Positions 42,140-54,014 of a stretch of DNA of 64,000 nucleotides are shown here, piece by piece. The notes beneath the pieces were generated by a model that was not told where the DNA came from, searched no databases, and saw only the letters and a program-made list of their open reading frames with translations. Position 1 is the first letter of the stretch. Each line of letters opens with the position of its first letter. Source of the DNA: Crocodylus rhombifer. Taxonomy: Eukaryota > Chordata > Crocodylia > Crocodylidae. The position numbers and the translations under genes are program-made. The DNA is taken from contig JAVSML010001152.1 in NCBI GenBank assembly GCA_038503035.1, positions 191,066 through 255,065 on the forward strand, given 5' to 3'.

Positions 42140-45094
42140 GAAGAATATACATGCTTTTCCTATTTACATTATAAAAACGGGAATATAAGGTATTACATGC
42201 ATGCAAACGGCAGAGATAATGATATTGGGACATTTTCACTTCCTGTCTCCTTTTTATTTCATTATGCAAGCTGTATGTTTACTGTGAAATATGTTCAACA
42301 AATGCCACAAATAGTCACTAGGCTTTGTGTGCAAATGAGCATGCAAAAATACATTAAAAAAGAGAATGAGAAAGAAAAGCCATTGAGCAATGAAACAGTT
42401 TGCATTAAGAATGTGTGATAGCTCAATGGATACATAAGACACATTAGCTTATAACTGTGTATCTTTTAGAACTGTATAACTGTAGTAGAAATTAAATTAA
42501 AAAATGAAACAAATCCCTAACTCAAGTGGTATGGTATGCTGACTTTTGCTTAGGAAGGAACAGTACATTTTTTTGCACTCATTGGGCAGATTGATTATAG
42601 GCCTTCAAAGGGTGGAACATAGAAAGCAAACCTAATAATTTTAGACTATACATAAAAATAAATACTAGGCACTATGTGGAACGTGGGAATAAACTTCTAC
42701 TATAGCTGTTAGCAGTTTTAAAAGTCTTCTTTACCCAAGTTTAACTAAATATCCTGTCTTTATAATATAGCAGTATGTGATTAGTGATTGTGGATTTATA
42801 TGCAATAGCCCCCATGGCAGCCAAATAATAACCCATAAGTGGCAGTAGTCTTACAATAGAGCCACATTAGAAATAGATCTGTTATTTAAAGCAAAAGATA
42901 AACCACAAAATCAATTACACTGACATCTTAGAATTGGGTCATCATCCTTTTCTGTTGAAGAAAAGTAACAACTTGAAAAACTGCTTTCTAGGAACCTGGA
43001 TGGTTTGATAACAATGTGTAGGGGTAGCTGACCTGAACTCAGTAGCAATTTTTGTTTTCCAGCTTCTTGACTTGGTGGAAAACAATATATGGTATTATAG
43101 ATAGGTGGCACACAGATGGGCTTTCAAGGAAAGGGGAGATTCAAGATTGCCAGTTTGAGTAGTTACTCCCTAGAGCTCTGTCATGATCACTCTTGGAAAT
43201 ATACCCTTGCATACACTTCCACTAGGGGGAACATACAGTGATGGTTTATGTTCAGAAGAAGAAAATGCCTGGTCATAGGATGGTGGGATAGGGAATTATA
43301 TGGCAGCTTTGGTAGATTTTGAGAGAGTTAAAAACTAGAATCTGTTGACCCCATTCTGCCCTCGAGGAATGGGGTTGCTGGATAGCTGATAGCAGAATTT
43401 GGCTGTGCAGTTTTAATTTTGCCTTCATTTTAATATTTCTCTCTGGAACATCAACTCTCATTTGGGCTTACCACAGCTTCAGCAGCTGCTGCTAGCTATC
43501 AAATCTTAAAGGGAATATAAAGTAGATAAATAGGGCATCTTTAATTGTAAATTTTCTGGATTCTGCTTCAGGTCTCAAAAGCTTTTGTCCAAGGTTTCTC
43601 AGCCTCAGGTATACAGTTGGAAATGTGAGATGAACCTGAGTAAGACGGGGAGGCCTCTAGTGAGTGCTCGTTTCAGTTGAGTTGTAGATGTTGAACTTTG
43701 GTTTCAGGGAAGTCATTTAATTTTGCTGTGCCTGTCTTCTTATTTGTAAGTTAGGTCTATTGGTTGTGTTAAAAATAAATAGAAGTTTTTAAAATACTTT
43801 GAAATTTTTGGATGGAAGACAATATTGATTGGAATACGATTATTAAATTTACTTGTCCTTATGTGGTGATGTTGTTTTGTTTTGGATTGTTTTTTTCTGC
43901 ATTAGTGCTACAAAATAGGAGGTCAGCAATCATGAAATCATTTTGGATGATCGGGCAAACTAATGGGTCATATAGTCCATCTCCCAGAACTACGGTAGGG
44001 TTAGCTGGTGAGAGATCATATAACTAATATTTAATAGTTCATTAAAAGAGAGGTAAAAGAAAAAAATAATATGCCAAAACTGAGAGGGTGCCTCTTGGCA
44101 GAGCTTTATAGATATTTTCGATCAGTAACAAGAAAAGGTAGGTAGATGCACCCCGTTCCTCCTTCCTAAACAACCAGGTAATTACTTTTGGCATTTTGAC
44201 AAGTGTTTGCTGGAGTGAAGGTCAAAGCTGTCAGCATATAAAATCTATGCTAATCTGCTCAGCTGGAGAAGATTCAGGTAGCTAATGTCTTGTAATTAGA
44301 AGTTGTGGAAACCGGTTTTCATCACAGCTTTGCACTGAGCATAAATGAGCTAATAATATGGAGTAATTTCATTTATCATAGTTGTCTGAATGGAAGTTTA
44401 AGAGTATAATATAATGTGAGATTAGAGATTTATGGGTAAATTGAATATTTTAGTAAAAGATGAAACTAAAGTAGCCAAGAGGACTTTTTTTTTAAACTCA
44501 GGGAAATTGAAAAAAAAAAAAATCTTTCCACAGGTGATACTTGTATTTTTGGTTACAAATGAAGAGCACATGCAAATTATGTATACACATGGGATGTATC
44601 TCAGGTTTCATTTTGTTTTTTCACTAAAGGAAATAGTGATTGATTTATGGATTTTTTTCAGGATAGGTTTATAAATATTTTAAACATAATAAAATATAAA
44701 ATTTATAGTGAAAAATATGTAAATCTGCTTCATTTGAAGGCTTATCATAATATTGAATGAAAAAAAAAATAACACAGCAAGGAAATATTAAGCCAAAAAA
44801 AAGCAAAGTAAATAAATAGATTTTTTAAAATTTGAATTGATGAGCTTGCAATTTTTTTTCTGGAAATTTCATGCTTGTAAATTTTCTTCTGGGAGTTCAA
44901 TTGCATCAGTGGTTCTCAGTCTCCTCCCCGCCTTAGACTCAAAGCGCCCATTGGAAAATGTTGGCTTTCACTTGTGTAGTTTTCACTTGTTTCTTGACTA
45001 TAGGAAAATGCTAGAGCAATTCTTCTACTGCCAAGAACAGAGAAAAGCCACAACAGGGCAGAATGTTTTTGACACTGTAGGTTCCTATTTAAAA
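42140..45094. other. Intronic sequence, mostly repeat-free
   Basis: AT-rich block with a MIR-like fragment (43,690-43,775) and A/T runs near 44,485-44,520 and 44,760. Open frames (for example 42,077-42,418) are low-complexity chance frames. A hAT-like tip, CAGTGGTTCTCAGTCTCC, occurs at 44,908 without a partner. Confidence 0.45.
43690..43775 (+). repeat. MIR-like SINE fragment
   Basis: GGGAAGTCATTTAATTTTGC then TGTGCCTGTCTTCTTATTTG and TAAGTTAGGTC follow the MIR block GGGCAAGTCACTTAACCTCT..CTCATCTGTAAAATGGGG. Confidence 0.55.
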
Positions 45095-45099
45095 CCTCT

Positions 45100-45544
45100 G
45101 GCTGTGCCCAGACGTGTGTGGCTGTGTGTTATGTGGCGCCATAGACCCATCTATGGCACTACACATTGCACATTGAGGTGTTCACCATGCTGCAGTGTAG
45201 CAGCACAAGGGGCTTTTTTGACGCTGGAAATCCTGGGGTCAAAAAAACCCAAGTGTAGAAAAGTGGGGCGGCACATGCCAGGGCAGTGTAAGCTGCCCAA
45301 AACCAGAGCCTGTGTGGCCAGAGCCATGCCAGTCAAGCTCCCAGCTGCAGAATCACCACAGCTGCAGCTCCCCGAGGCCCTCCAGACCCCAGGTAAGGCT
45401 GCTGGGCACAGTTGTTGGCCCCAGCCTCCCCTACCCCACCCAGGATAACCTGCTGCACACCAGAGGGACAAGTAACAGCGGCACAAGATGTGCCACTGCT
45501 TCTTGTCTGTGGGGAAATAAATGTATACACTCATGTGGACATGG
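45100..45544. mobile_element. Inverted-repeat DNA element
   Basis: The left end GGCTGTGCCCAGACGTGTGT and the right end ACACTCATGTGGACATGG are imperfect inverse copies, flanked on both sides by CCTCT (45,095-45,099 and 45,545-45,549). GC-rich, open on both strands by composition only. Confidence 0.6.
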
Positions 45545-45829
45545 CCTCTATGCATATCTTATGAATCATGTGTAGGTGTTTGCATACCTAATATGTTAAT
45601 ATTGCATGGCACCGTTAAAAGTTGCCACATCACTCTGGCAGTCACTGCATTATATCCTGGCCTTGTTTGGGCCAAAAATACTAAATGAATAGACTTTCTC
45701 AGATTGAAAAAGAGAAAGAAATTCCCACATCAGAAATCCAAGCTTTGACCCCTGTCCTGCATTTTTCTTGAAAATTAGAATTTTTCTGATAAGCCTCTCA
45801 TGATTGCTTTTGGTTTGAATATATTACAG

Positions 45830-46285
45830 AATCATAGAATCAGTGAGTCGGGAGGGACCTAGACAGATCATCTAGTCTGACCCCTGCCATGGGCAGGAAG
45901 GAGCCCTGGGGGTGGCAGGGGTCATAAGACCCCAGCCAGGTGCCTATCCACTCTCCTCTTGAAGATTTCCGGGGCAGGTGAGAGCACCACCTCTCTGGGC
46001 AGCCTATTCCAGGCTCTGGCCACCCTTACCGTGAAGTAGTTCTTCCTAATATCTAGCCTAAACCTATCCCCCCTCAGCTTGTGGCCATTGTTCCTGGTGA
46101 CTCCAAGGGGGCCCTTGGTGAACAGACTTTCCCCGAGTCCCTGCTGTGGCCCCTTATAAAGTTGTAGGCAGCCACAAGATCCCCCTCAGTCTCCTCTTGC
46201 GGAGACTGAAGAGATTCAGGTCCCTCAGCCTCTCCTCATAGGGCTGGCCACAGAGGCCCTCAACCATATGAGTGGCCCTAATTAT
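45830..46285 (-). mobile_element. CR1 LINE 3' end, antisense
   Basis: The plus strand starts AGAATCATAGAATCAGTGAG then TCGGGAGGGACCTAGACAGA, the antisense 3' tail. It continues through antisense C-terminal ORF2 text (CTTGTGGCCATTGTTCCTGG; CAAGATCCCCCTCAGTCTCC) to ATATGAGTGGCCCTAATTAT. 5' truncated at about 46,285. Confidence 0.92.
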
Positions 46286-46509
46286 TGTAGCTGTTCATAA
46301 TAATAATATATTCCTTATGTTGTAGCATCCCTGGGCATCAGCCAGGTTTGTGGTCTCATTGTGCTATGTACCTACAATGCAGTTGCCCTTCCAAATAACT
46401 TAAAACTTTACAGATGTGTTCATGTAATGTGGCCATTTCTAAGCAGTATGCAGTAAGGTCAAGAATTGGATTTTGTTGTTCCTTATCCATGTGTAGGTAT
46501 GCAGCTCTG

Positions 46510-47436
46510 TTTATGGGTGGAGCTGGAGTTGTAAAAATGAGGGTGCAGGGGATATGACTGTAGCCCCCCTCTCCCCTGTGGGGCAAGTTATGCTGCTGCA
46601 GCAGCTACCAGGGACATTTTTGAATCCCTGAAGCAGGTACACTTCTCCTGCCCCTATTTCCACCCCAGCTCAGCACCATCCCCCTCCTCCCCCACCCCAG
46701 CACTCAGTAGTACATCCCTTCTTCTCTCCCATTCCCCCTTCCCTTTTTCCACCAGGTTTTCCTTTGGTCATAGGAAGGCGGGGGATCTACCCACTGCCAC
46801 CACTGTCCCTGGCTAACTCAGGGGCAGGGAAAGCCTCAGGCCACTCATATCCTGCTCCAACTAGGAGCTAAAGCAAGGGTCAGTTCAGACTGCCAGGTCC
46901 AGCTGGGGACAGCAATGGGTGGGTTCCCCCCATTTCCAGTTCTTTCTTCTTGCTTTGTACCCCTGGGTGTCCACCATTGCCCTAGAGCAGTCACTGGGAG
47001 CGGGGAACCACGCACCAATGCCTCTATTCCTGGGCCATCCCAGCACCCAAGCTGGCAGGTGAAACCTGGGGCAGGGGAATGGAACGGACCTGCCAGCAGT
47101 TTGCTGCCACTGCCATCAAACCCAGCAACTTGTACAGTAACATCCAGGAGCTGGAGTGGGACATGAGCAGCCTTGGGGTTCCCCCATTCCCAGTCATCTG
47201 GGGACAGCAGTAGTGGCAGCAAATGGTCCTCCCTTCCTTACCTGCTCCTTGCTCTCCCCTCTTCCCACCCCCCATCAGGTGATCCACACCAGCCTAAGAC
47301 TCCAGCCATGACTTGGACATTGCAGGGGACTCAGGCATCTGTGGTTATGGGGACCTGGAGCCACCGCCACTGAGCTACACTGTTGGAGGAGGGGTGCAAT
47401 CTTACCACTGCACCCCCTCAGGATCTGCCCCTGCTT
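46510..47436. mobile_element. Family C GC-rich element, copy 2
   Basis: Begins TTTATGGGTGGAGCTGGAG and ends GCACCCCCTCAGGATCTGCC then CCTGCTTC, a loosely inverted end. The internal words are shared with the repeat at 8,491-9,030. Overlapping open frames up to 125 codons on both strands reflect GC richness, not genes. Confidence 0.55.
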
Positions 47437-47481
47437 CTGTTCTTTCATTCCTTATTATCTGAATTTGAACTCACACTCATA

Positions 47482-48640
47482 GTTTCATAGTAGCTAGGAT
47501 CAGGAGGGACCTGAACAGATCACCTAGCCTGATGACCCCTTGCCACAGGCAGGAATGAATGTTGGGTTCACAAGACCCCAGACAGGTGATCATCTAACCT
47601 CTTTCTGAATTTACCCAAGGTAGGGGCGAGGAGCACTTCCCTGGGAAGTTGGTTCCAGATTCTGGCCACCCTAACTGTAAAATATTGCCTTTTGATCTCT
47701 AACCTAAACCTATTTTCCATCAGCTTATTACCACTGTTCCTCATCACCCCAGGTAGTGCTCTTCCTATTTGCTGATGATCTCCCGTGATGAGATTGTAGG
47801 CAGCCACCAGGTTCCCCCCTCAGACTCCTCTTGCTGAGGCTGAACAGGTCCAGATCCCTCAGCCTCTCCTCACAGGGCCTGTTGTGCTGCCCTCCCACCA
47901 AACAGGAGGCCCTCCTCTGAACTCTCTCCAGGCTGGCCAGATCCCTTTTAAAGTGCGGCGCCCAGAACTGGACACAATACTCCAACTGCGGCCTGACCAA
48001 TGTCGCATAGAGGGGGAGCATCGTCTCTCTGTACTAGCTTGAGATGCATCCTTGGATGCCTGATGAGGTATGGCTGGCCTTGCTGGCTGTGGTCTGGCAT
48101 TGGCGGCTCATGTTCATCTTGGAGTCAGTAATGACTACAAGATCCCATTCTGCCTCTGTGCTTTCAAGAGGGAAACCCCCCAGCCTGTATGTATTCTGTG
48201 GATCCCTTCTCCCAAGGTGCAGCACCCTGGATTTGTCTATGTTGAACCCCATCCTATTCTCATCTTCCCACTGTTGCAGTCTGTCTAAATCTATGTGCAG
48301 CCTCTCTCTCCCTTCAAGTGTGTCCACCTTGCCCCACATGTTAGTGTCATCAGCAAACTTGAACAATGTTCTTTCAACCCCCTTGTCCAAGTCGCTAATG
48401 AAGATGTTAAACAGTGTGGGCCCGAGGACTGAGCCCTGGGGTCCCCACTGCTCACATCTCATCAGGCTGAGTACAACCCGTCCACTACGACTCTCTGGGT
48501 GCACCCCATCAGCCATCTTTTTTACCCATCCAACAGCGTAGGCATCAATGCCACAGTCACTTAATTCATTAATGAGAAAGGGGTGAGAGACAGTGTCAAA
48601 GGCCTTCTTAAAGTCTAGAAAGACTATGTCCACTCACAAT
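47482..48640 (-). mobile_element. CR1 LINE, antisense, ORF2 C-terminal half
   Basis: On the minus strand from 48,633 a frame reads [40 protein letters not shown] then [17 protein letters not shown], giving reverse transcriptase with an intact FADD box. It shifts frame near 48,025 into [20 protein letters not shown] (to 47,728), then again into RVARIWNQLPREVLLAPTLG at 47,630. The tail ATAGTTTCATAGTAGCTAGG opens the plus-strand side. Two frame breaks make it inactive. Confidence 0.95.
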
Positions 48641-48644
48641 AGTG

Positions 48645-49380
48645 TAAAACTTCACATAAACCCTTTTGACTTAACATATAACATGGACTGTATTAGTAAG
48701 CCATGAAAATCAGAAAACACATAAGTAAGAAAAGACACTGATCACTAAGTTTGAAGAAACAGCACAGCCACATCAAACATGAACTTTAAATTCAGAAATG
48801 GGTACTTCTCACTGCTGGCATTAATAATGTTGCTCTTGCTAAACAGTTGGTAACTTATTTAATTGTTATTACAGAAAAAAAAACTAGGACAGGGTTAATT
48901 TTGGAGTAGGATGTAAAATGTATGTTTTTTCTTCCTTTTTTCATTCTCTGAATACATTTTATGAATTATATTTTCCTTTGTGACATTTCTTTCCTAGGCA
49001 TTTTTCCTGTTCAAGGGAATCACTGCACATTCATCCTGTTTCTTCATTGCTATTTAAGAACTTGAGTATATGTTCTCAACCAGTATGCAGACATGAGCAT
49101 TAATATAAAATGTGTAGCTAAAATCCTACTTATTGAGGATAGTTGTCCCCTTTGGCTGTAAAGCAAGGCATCTGAGGTGGAGTTTTTAAATTAGAATTGT
49201 TTCTAGTTAAGAACTGAGAATCCAAGTAGATATTATCTTGGCATTAATATTGTTTTTAAATTGTACTTCAAATGTTGGCGATCAACCTGCTGAATAACTT
49301 GTCATTTTATGTTGCAGTGAAATATCAGTAACTTGCAATACAAGTTAATTATGGTAAGAAAAACTATAATCATATTTATA
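48645..49380. other. Intronic AT-rich sequence
   Basis: No supported feature. Confidence 0.45.
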
Positions 49381-49384
49381 CTAG

Positions 49385-49914
49385 ACTAAGGGTTAGCAAC
49401 CCTTGGCATGCATGCCAGAGCTTGGCACATGCGCCTTGGGGCAGATACTGGGGGAGCCACAAAGAGACCCAATCCTTGATGTAGCAGCAGAGCCCTGGCC
49501 CCTTCCCCACCATCCGCTCCGAGGAGCACGTGCACCTGCTGCTGGCAATGAGCCAGGCCGGGACTCTGCAGACCCCGGTGCAGCTGCTTGCAATCTTCCC
49601 ACTGCCTGCTGTGAGCTGCCCAGGCTCCGTGGCAGGTGGCAGGGGCTGGCCCAGAGCCTGGGCCAGCTGTGGCAGGCAGCCAGGAGGCTGCAAGCAGCTG
49701 CACCAGGTCCATGGAGCCCCAACCCAGGCTGTTGCTGGCAGCAGGTGCACATACTCCTTGGGACGGTTGGCAGGGAAGGGGCCAGGGCTGGTCTGCCACA
49801 ACAAGGATCAGGCCCCTTGCAGTTCCCCTGCCGTCTGCCCCTGGCATTCCAACATCTCACAGGTCACAGTTGTGGGTATTTTTGGCACTCTGCCCAAAAA
49901 TGTTGCTGACCCCT
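49385..49914. mobile_element. Foldback DNA element with long arms
   Basis: Tips are AGGGTTAGCAACCCTTGGCA on the left and TGTTGCTGACCCCT, inverted, on the right. Inside, a left arm (about 49,440-49,600: GAGCCCTGGCCCCTTCCCCA, CACGTGCACCTGCTGCTGGC) is inverted and repeated at about 49,690-49,830 (GCCAGGGCTGGTCTGCC, GCTGGCAGCAGGTGCACATA). The arms produce long open frames on both strands that are palindrome artefacts. The hAT-like tips fit a hAT-related foldback. TATACTAG/TATATTAG flank it a few bases out. Confidence 0.7.
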
Positions 49915-50647
49915 ATATTAGGAAATTGTCTCTTTTTTGGGGGGGAAGGGGTGTTTTGCTTAACACTCAGGTTTTTTTAGACTTGATTACTGGTATGTGG
50001 TGGTCAAATAAGAAAGCTGACAGCTGAAACAATTATAGTGTATATTAAAATGGCATCAGAATTTACAACTTTCCATCCCATGTTAAGTCGAGTCTAATCC
50101 ACAGTAAAAAAAATAAACAGTCTATGTCTGTTTTATTCAAAAATAATTTGTCACCATTACCATGGTATAGAGCAGACACACAAAACGAAGAGAAATAGAA
50201 ATAACTGGAGATTGGAGAGCACTATACATGCTGAAAAGTTGAAAGAAAAGCCTGAAAATAAGTAAACGCTGAAGACCTAGGTTACTAGAAACATAAATAT
50301 CTATTTCCATGTTCAATGATATTGCAGAGACTTTGTTTTCTCCTGTAACAAACTTGCTGTTATTGAGACAAAGTTTGCATATTTGTCTAATTGTTATGTT
50401 TCAAATGTTTATTGTTCCTGTTTCTTTGATACTTTTTGCTAGGGTGTCTGAATTAATGCATCTTTTGTTTCACATTGGGCTATTGGAATGTTGCTTGTAG
50501 ATAAAGCGGATGGAAGAGGGTAAGTAGCCTAATTTGGTCTTCCCTGGAGGAACTCTTTGCTATCATATGGAGAAGAAGGCTATCAGCAGGCAGGCTGTAA
50601 TCTGCCCTAAAATGTTTTGAACAAACTGAGTAGTGATGTTAGTATAC
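49915..50647. other. Intronic AT-rich sequence
   Basis: No supported feature; a 63-codon hydrophobic frame at 50,309-50,500 has no splice or motif support. Confidence 0.45.
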
Positions 50648-50655
50648 AGTTTAAG

Positions 50656-51567
50656 TAGGGATGCACCATTAGAGGTTTTTGGGGCTGATAACGATGGCCA
50701 ATTTTTAATGAGCCATATCAGTCAATACTGATCTGATTACCAATTTACAGGGTCCAGCTGGTAAATCTGTTGTGGGGGAGGGCGGAGTTTAGGATGGAGC
50801 TGCTATCAGCTTGTCTGGGGAGGTGACGGGGTGGCTTCCACTGCTGTATGCACCCTGGGAGGGCATGGGGGGCAAGAGTGGGCTGGGACCGGGATGGCAC
50901 TGGGTTTTTCCTGGTGGGGGTCCGAGCTGGGCTGCACTCAGGGTAGGCAACAGTGGTGCTGGGATCCGGGGTTTGGAGGGGGTGCAGCCACCCCAAAATT
51001 CAGTGTAGCCCACCCAACCCCCACCTCCCAGTGCTGCCGGCACCCATCCTACGTGCAGCCCTGGCCCAGTCCCCTGATGGGAACAGCCTGGTGCCACCCT
51101 AGCCCCAGCCTACAGCAGCAGCCCACCCTTGCCCTGCATGCAGATCCAGGGACACACCCTCCACATGCTCTCCTGTGGTGCGCACAGTGGTGGGAGCTGC
51201 CCCCCTCCACCTTCCCACACCTCCTGGATGAGCTGTGCCTCCATCCTGCACCACAACCCAGCTGAGCAGTGCCTGCCCCTGCCGCTGACCCAGCCCCACT
51301 CCCTCCCTTACTGTGGCGGGCCTTGATCTGCCCTCCCCTCCACACTCCATCCCTCACAACAGACCTCCAGCCAGACCCAGCTGCTCTCCGCACTGCTGGG
51401 CTGAGCTCCTGGCCACCCCCATTCTGCGCTGCAGCTGCGCACATGCACAGGCATTTATTGGCCATATTATCAGCCACATCAGCCAAAAAATGCTGATGGC
51501 CAATACTGTCAATTTTCCTTATATCAGTGCCAATCCAATATGGGACTGATGTATTGGTGCACCTCTA
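50656..51567. mobile_element. hAT-like element with GC-rich core
   Basis: The tips are TAGGGATGCACCATTAGAGG on the left and, inverted, TAGAGGTGCACCAATACATC on the right. Near each end are AT-rich GGCCAAT/ATTGGCC and CTGATA words; the centre is strongly GC-rich. Flanks AGTTTAAG (50,648-50,655) and AATTAAAG (51,568-51,575) agree at 6 of 8, a worn 8-bp duplication. TAGRGRTGCACC is a hAT-type terminus. Long frames in the centre overlap on both strands and show no transposase motif. Confidence 0.72.
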
Positions 51568-51575
51568 AATTAAAG

Positions 51576-52715
51576 GGCTCCTTGCTATGGATACGTTTAG
51601 AACTTACAAGTAGTATTTTTTACTATCCCTTTTCAAAACAATTTTGAGATAAAGAACTTCTTCATTAGACCAGAAGTCCATTAAACTTTAATGAGAGTGA
51701 ATGGAGATATAGCATTGGAGTTTCCAGATCAGAGTTGTCCTGTTTGTTTTGGCTGTCTTGCATTTGTATATAGTTAAGTCCAAATTTTAGTTGCATAAAA
51801 ATGTTATCACTGACTTCAGTGGAAGTAGGATTTTGCCCCTCAGTAAATATGAAGTACAGGAATGAGGGTGACAAATATATGATTATTGTTGAGTAAATAT
51901 GAAACGGATACACTCATTCCAGTACAATAATGGTACAGCATACTACATATCTGTAGTTTCTACTTTGTGTAAATATATATATTTATACATAAATAAGATC
52001 CTGCTGGTTTGTCGTGAGAGGTAAAACCTTGAAGTTGGTGGGAATCACTTTGTGGGAACATTAGCTTGGATGGTTACCACCTCATAACATCATTTAAGTA
52101 AAAGTAGTAGTCTATGTTGATATTTTAACACTTATTAAAGGTAGGTTGTACAATTATATCTTTCAAAATTAAAGATACTTTGCGCTCTGTCAACACATTG
52201 TCTCATTATAATTGTAAAGTATGAAGAGGTGAATTGCATATAAAAAAATGTCTCTGTAGGCCCAATTAACAGATTTTCCCAAGTAGTAAGAAATACAAAA
52301 TAATTATAATTGTATCAGCATCCATTACTAGTACTTATGGATCTCTTTGTTTTCATAATAAGGAAGAGGTGTTGATAATTCAGTCAAAAATAGCCCTCGG
52401 CTGAGATCTGACATGCAACAGCTCAGAAGAGGAAACATTATAAATGTATTTTTAATGTTTTGTGCTACAAGTATATAGAGTTCTGTAGAGGAAATCTTCA
52501 GTACTTTCCACTCCAAATCATTCCTTTCCCTCCCTGGCTGAAAGCAATATGACCACACAGTACCCCCACCTTGGATAGAAAGCTTGCTGAACCGTGACAC
52601 CAAGTTTCCTCCCTTTTTTAGGTAAAGTTCAAACTGATTTTCATCACTGATGGATTTTAGTAGTGGGGATCTTGCCTATGCTTTAAGCTTTAAGCGTTCC
52701 TTCTGCTTCACTTTT
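51576..52715. other. Intronic AT-rich sequence
   Basis: Includes a short (TA)n stretch at about 51,974-51,988. No gene or repeat that I can support. Confidence 0.45.
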
Positions 52716-52720
52716 GAAAG

Positions 52721-52880
52721 CGCCCAGCACTGCAGTGCTTACATTTGTATAAATGGCAAAATATGTGTTAGTGCTGAGAAAATGATGGCGGTATGCTTTT
52801 GAACTAAAACACATCAAAGATTTGATGATCACCACCATTTTCTCAGCACTGCAAATGCATGCAGCGCAGTGCTGGGTGCC
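52721..52880. mobile_element. Palindromic MITE
   Basis: Left CGCCCAGCACTGCAGTGC mirrors right GCGCAGTGCTGGGTGC. An inner pair, GTGCTGAGAAAATGATGGCG (52,771-52,790) and CACCACCATTTTCTCAGCAC (52,830-52,849), extends the hairpin. 160 bp, no coding capacity, one copy seen. Confidence 0.72.
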
Positions 52881-52961
52881 TCAGCTCGCATGCGGAGCAG
52901 ACTCGATTAATCAAGTCCAGCACATAGGAGCAGGCAAATGTATGTGTATAAATGCCCTCTA

Positions 52962-53197
52962 GGTGCATCTACATGTGCACTTTAATGTGCAGTGGACTAT
53001 TTTACTGCATATTAAGGTGTCATATAGAAAACTGTGACAGTCCACTAATGCCCAGTAAAATAGTCTATTGCTCATGTCACCAAAAAAGTATAAAAATGTG
53101 CTACTGCAGATTAGTGCAGCCTAATGCATATTAATTTATAACCTCACATTGGGGATACTAAATTTAATGTACATTTAAAAAGGCACATGTAGATGCA
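52962..53197. mobile_element. Family A element, short copy with flank match
   Basis: The left tip GGTGCATCTACATGTGCACT and the right tip GGCACATGTAGATGCA are inverse copies; CCCTCTA lies on both sides (52,955-52,961 and 53,198-53,204). The interior has AGTCCACTAATGCCCAGTAA, echoing the family's TTTACTG text in inverse. At 236 bp it is the most compact and cleanest copy. Confidence 0.75.
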
Positions 53198-53349
53198 CCC
53201 TCTATTGTGAGGTACTAGAAAAATGTGTATTACCTTATTTTAATGTGCATTAGCTAAAGAGCATTTTTTTTGTGGTGCTTTAATGTGCATTTAATGCAAT
53301 GGTAGGATTATGTATTGTGACATAGGATATGTCATGATATCAAACATTT

Positions 53350-54010
53350 TTGTTTCTGCAACATCTGGAAGTTATCTGGAGTTGTTGTTGTAGTAGGCAG
53401 CCATTGATCCTCTGGATCATGGTATACATGTAATAGATCTAGTCAGATGCCTTATGAATCTGTTTGTGGCTGACAAGCCCAATTCTAGAGCATCACAGCT
53501 TGTTACAATTTTCACAGATCTATATGTTTTCTGAGTTGGAGTCCAAGTTTACAACATGCTGCTTTCTTCTTTCTCACTTTCCTTCTACCCTCTGAACCAA
53601 AGCTGTTTCATGTTGAGCTGCACTCCTCCTAACTTTCTTTGTTGATGTTGGAGGATGTCATATCATTTTTGCACATGTCATATTACTACCATAGAGGACA
53701 ACTCTGCTTTCAAGAGCATTAGTGAAATTCACTACAAAATAGTACAAAATATTCTTGGGGATACAGTCTTCTGCCATTGTCATGACATGGGTAATTCATA
53801 GCAACCTCCTGTTCTTGAAAGTGGTTTCTAAGCATTTCAGTCTTGCATGATCCAGTACCTCTGTTTGGTATTCTGTGTTCCCACTTTATTTTCAGGATCT
53901 TATGCAGACATTTTATGTGGAAACTGTTTAGTCTCTTGATATACCTAGCATATGGACTAGGGACAGGAATTACACATAAACTGGTAGCAGTGATTGGAAA
54001 CCAGTTCAAA
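53350..54010 (-). mobile_element. LINE C-terminal fragment, antisense
   Basis: A minus-strand frame (54,009-53,719) contains YARYIKRLNSFHIKCLHKIL then KIKWEHRIPNRG. This is the RLxSFHxxCLRxILxIxWQDxxPN motif found at the C-terminus of a non-CR1 class of reverse-transcriptase elements. Downstream (53,390-53,350) the plus strand has a short TTGTTGTTGTAGTAGGCAGC tail. The preceding ORF text resumes at 55,310-55,560 beyond an insertion. I cannot place it in a named clade with certainty. Confidence 0.6.
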
Positions 54011-54014
54011 TCTG

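Noticed and set aside
42077..42418. 113-codon plus frame
   Set aside because: Begins in the right end of family A and continues into AT-rich intron; low-complexity lysine-rich end, no motif.
45151..45555. 134-codon minus frame and 203-codon plus frame (44,837-45,448)
   Set aside because: They span or lie inside an inverted-repeat element and cross its border into AT-rich intron; composition-driven.
46845..47287. 125- and 87-codon frames
   Set aside because: GC-rich core of family C; overlapping frames on both strands, no protein family resemblance.
49403..49909. Long open frames (114-168 codons) on both strands
   Set aside because: They overlap in several frames within a GC-rich palindromic DNA element; no motif, splice site or codon bias supports a gene.
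50789..51549. Several frames of 65-145 codons on both strands
   Set aside because: All lie within the GC-rich core of the hAT-like element; no transposase catalytic motif (DDE or RW-type) was seen.
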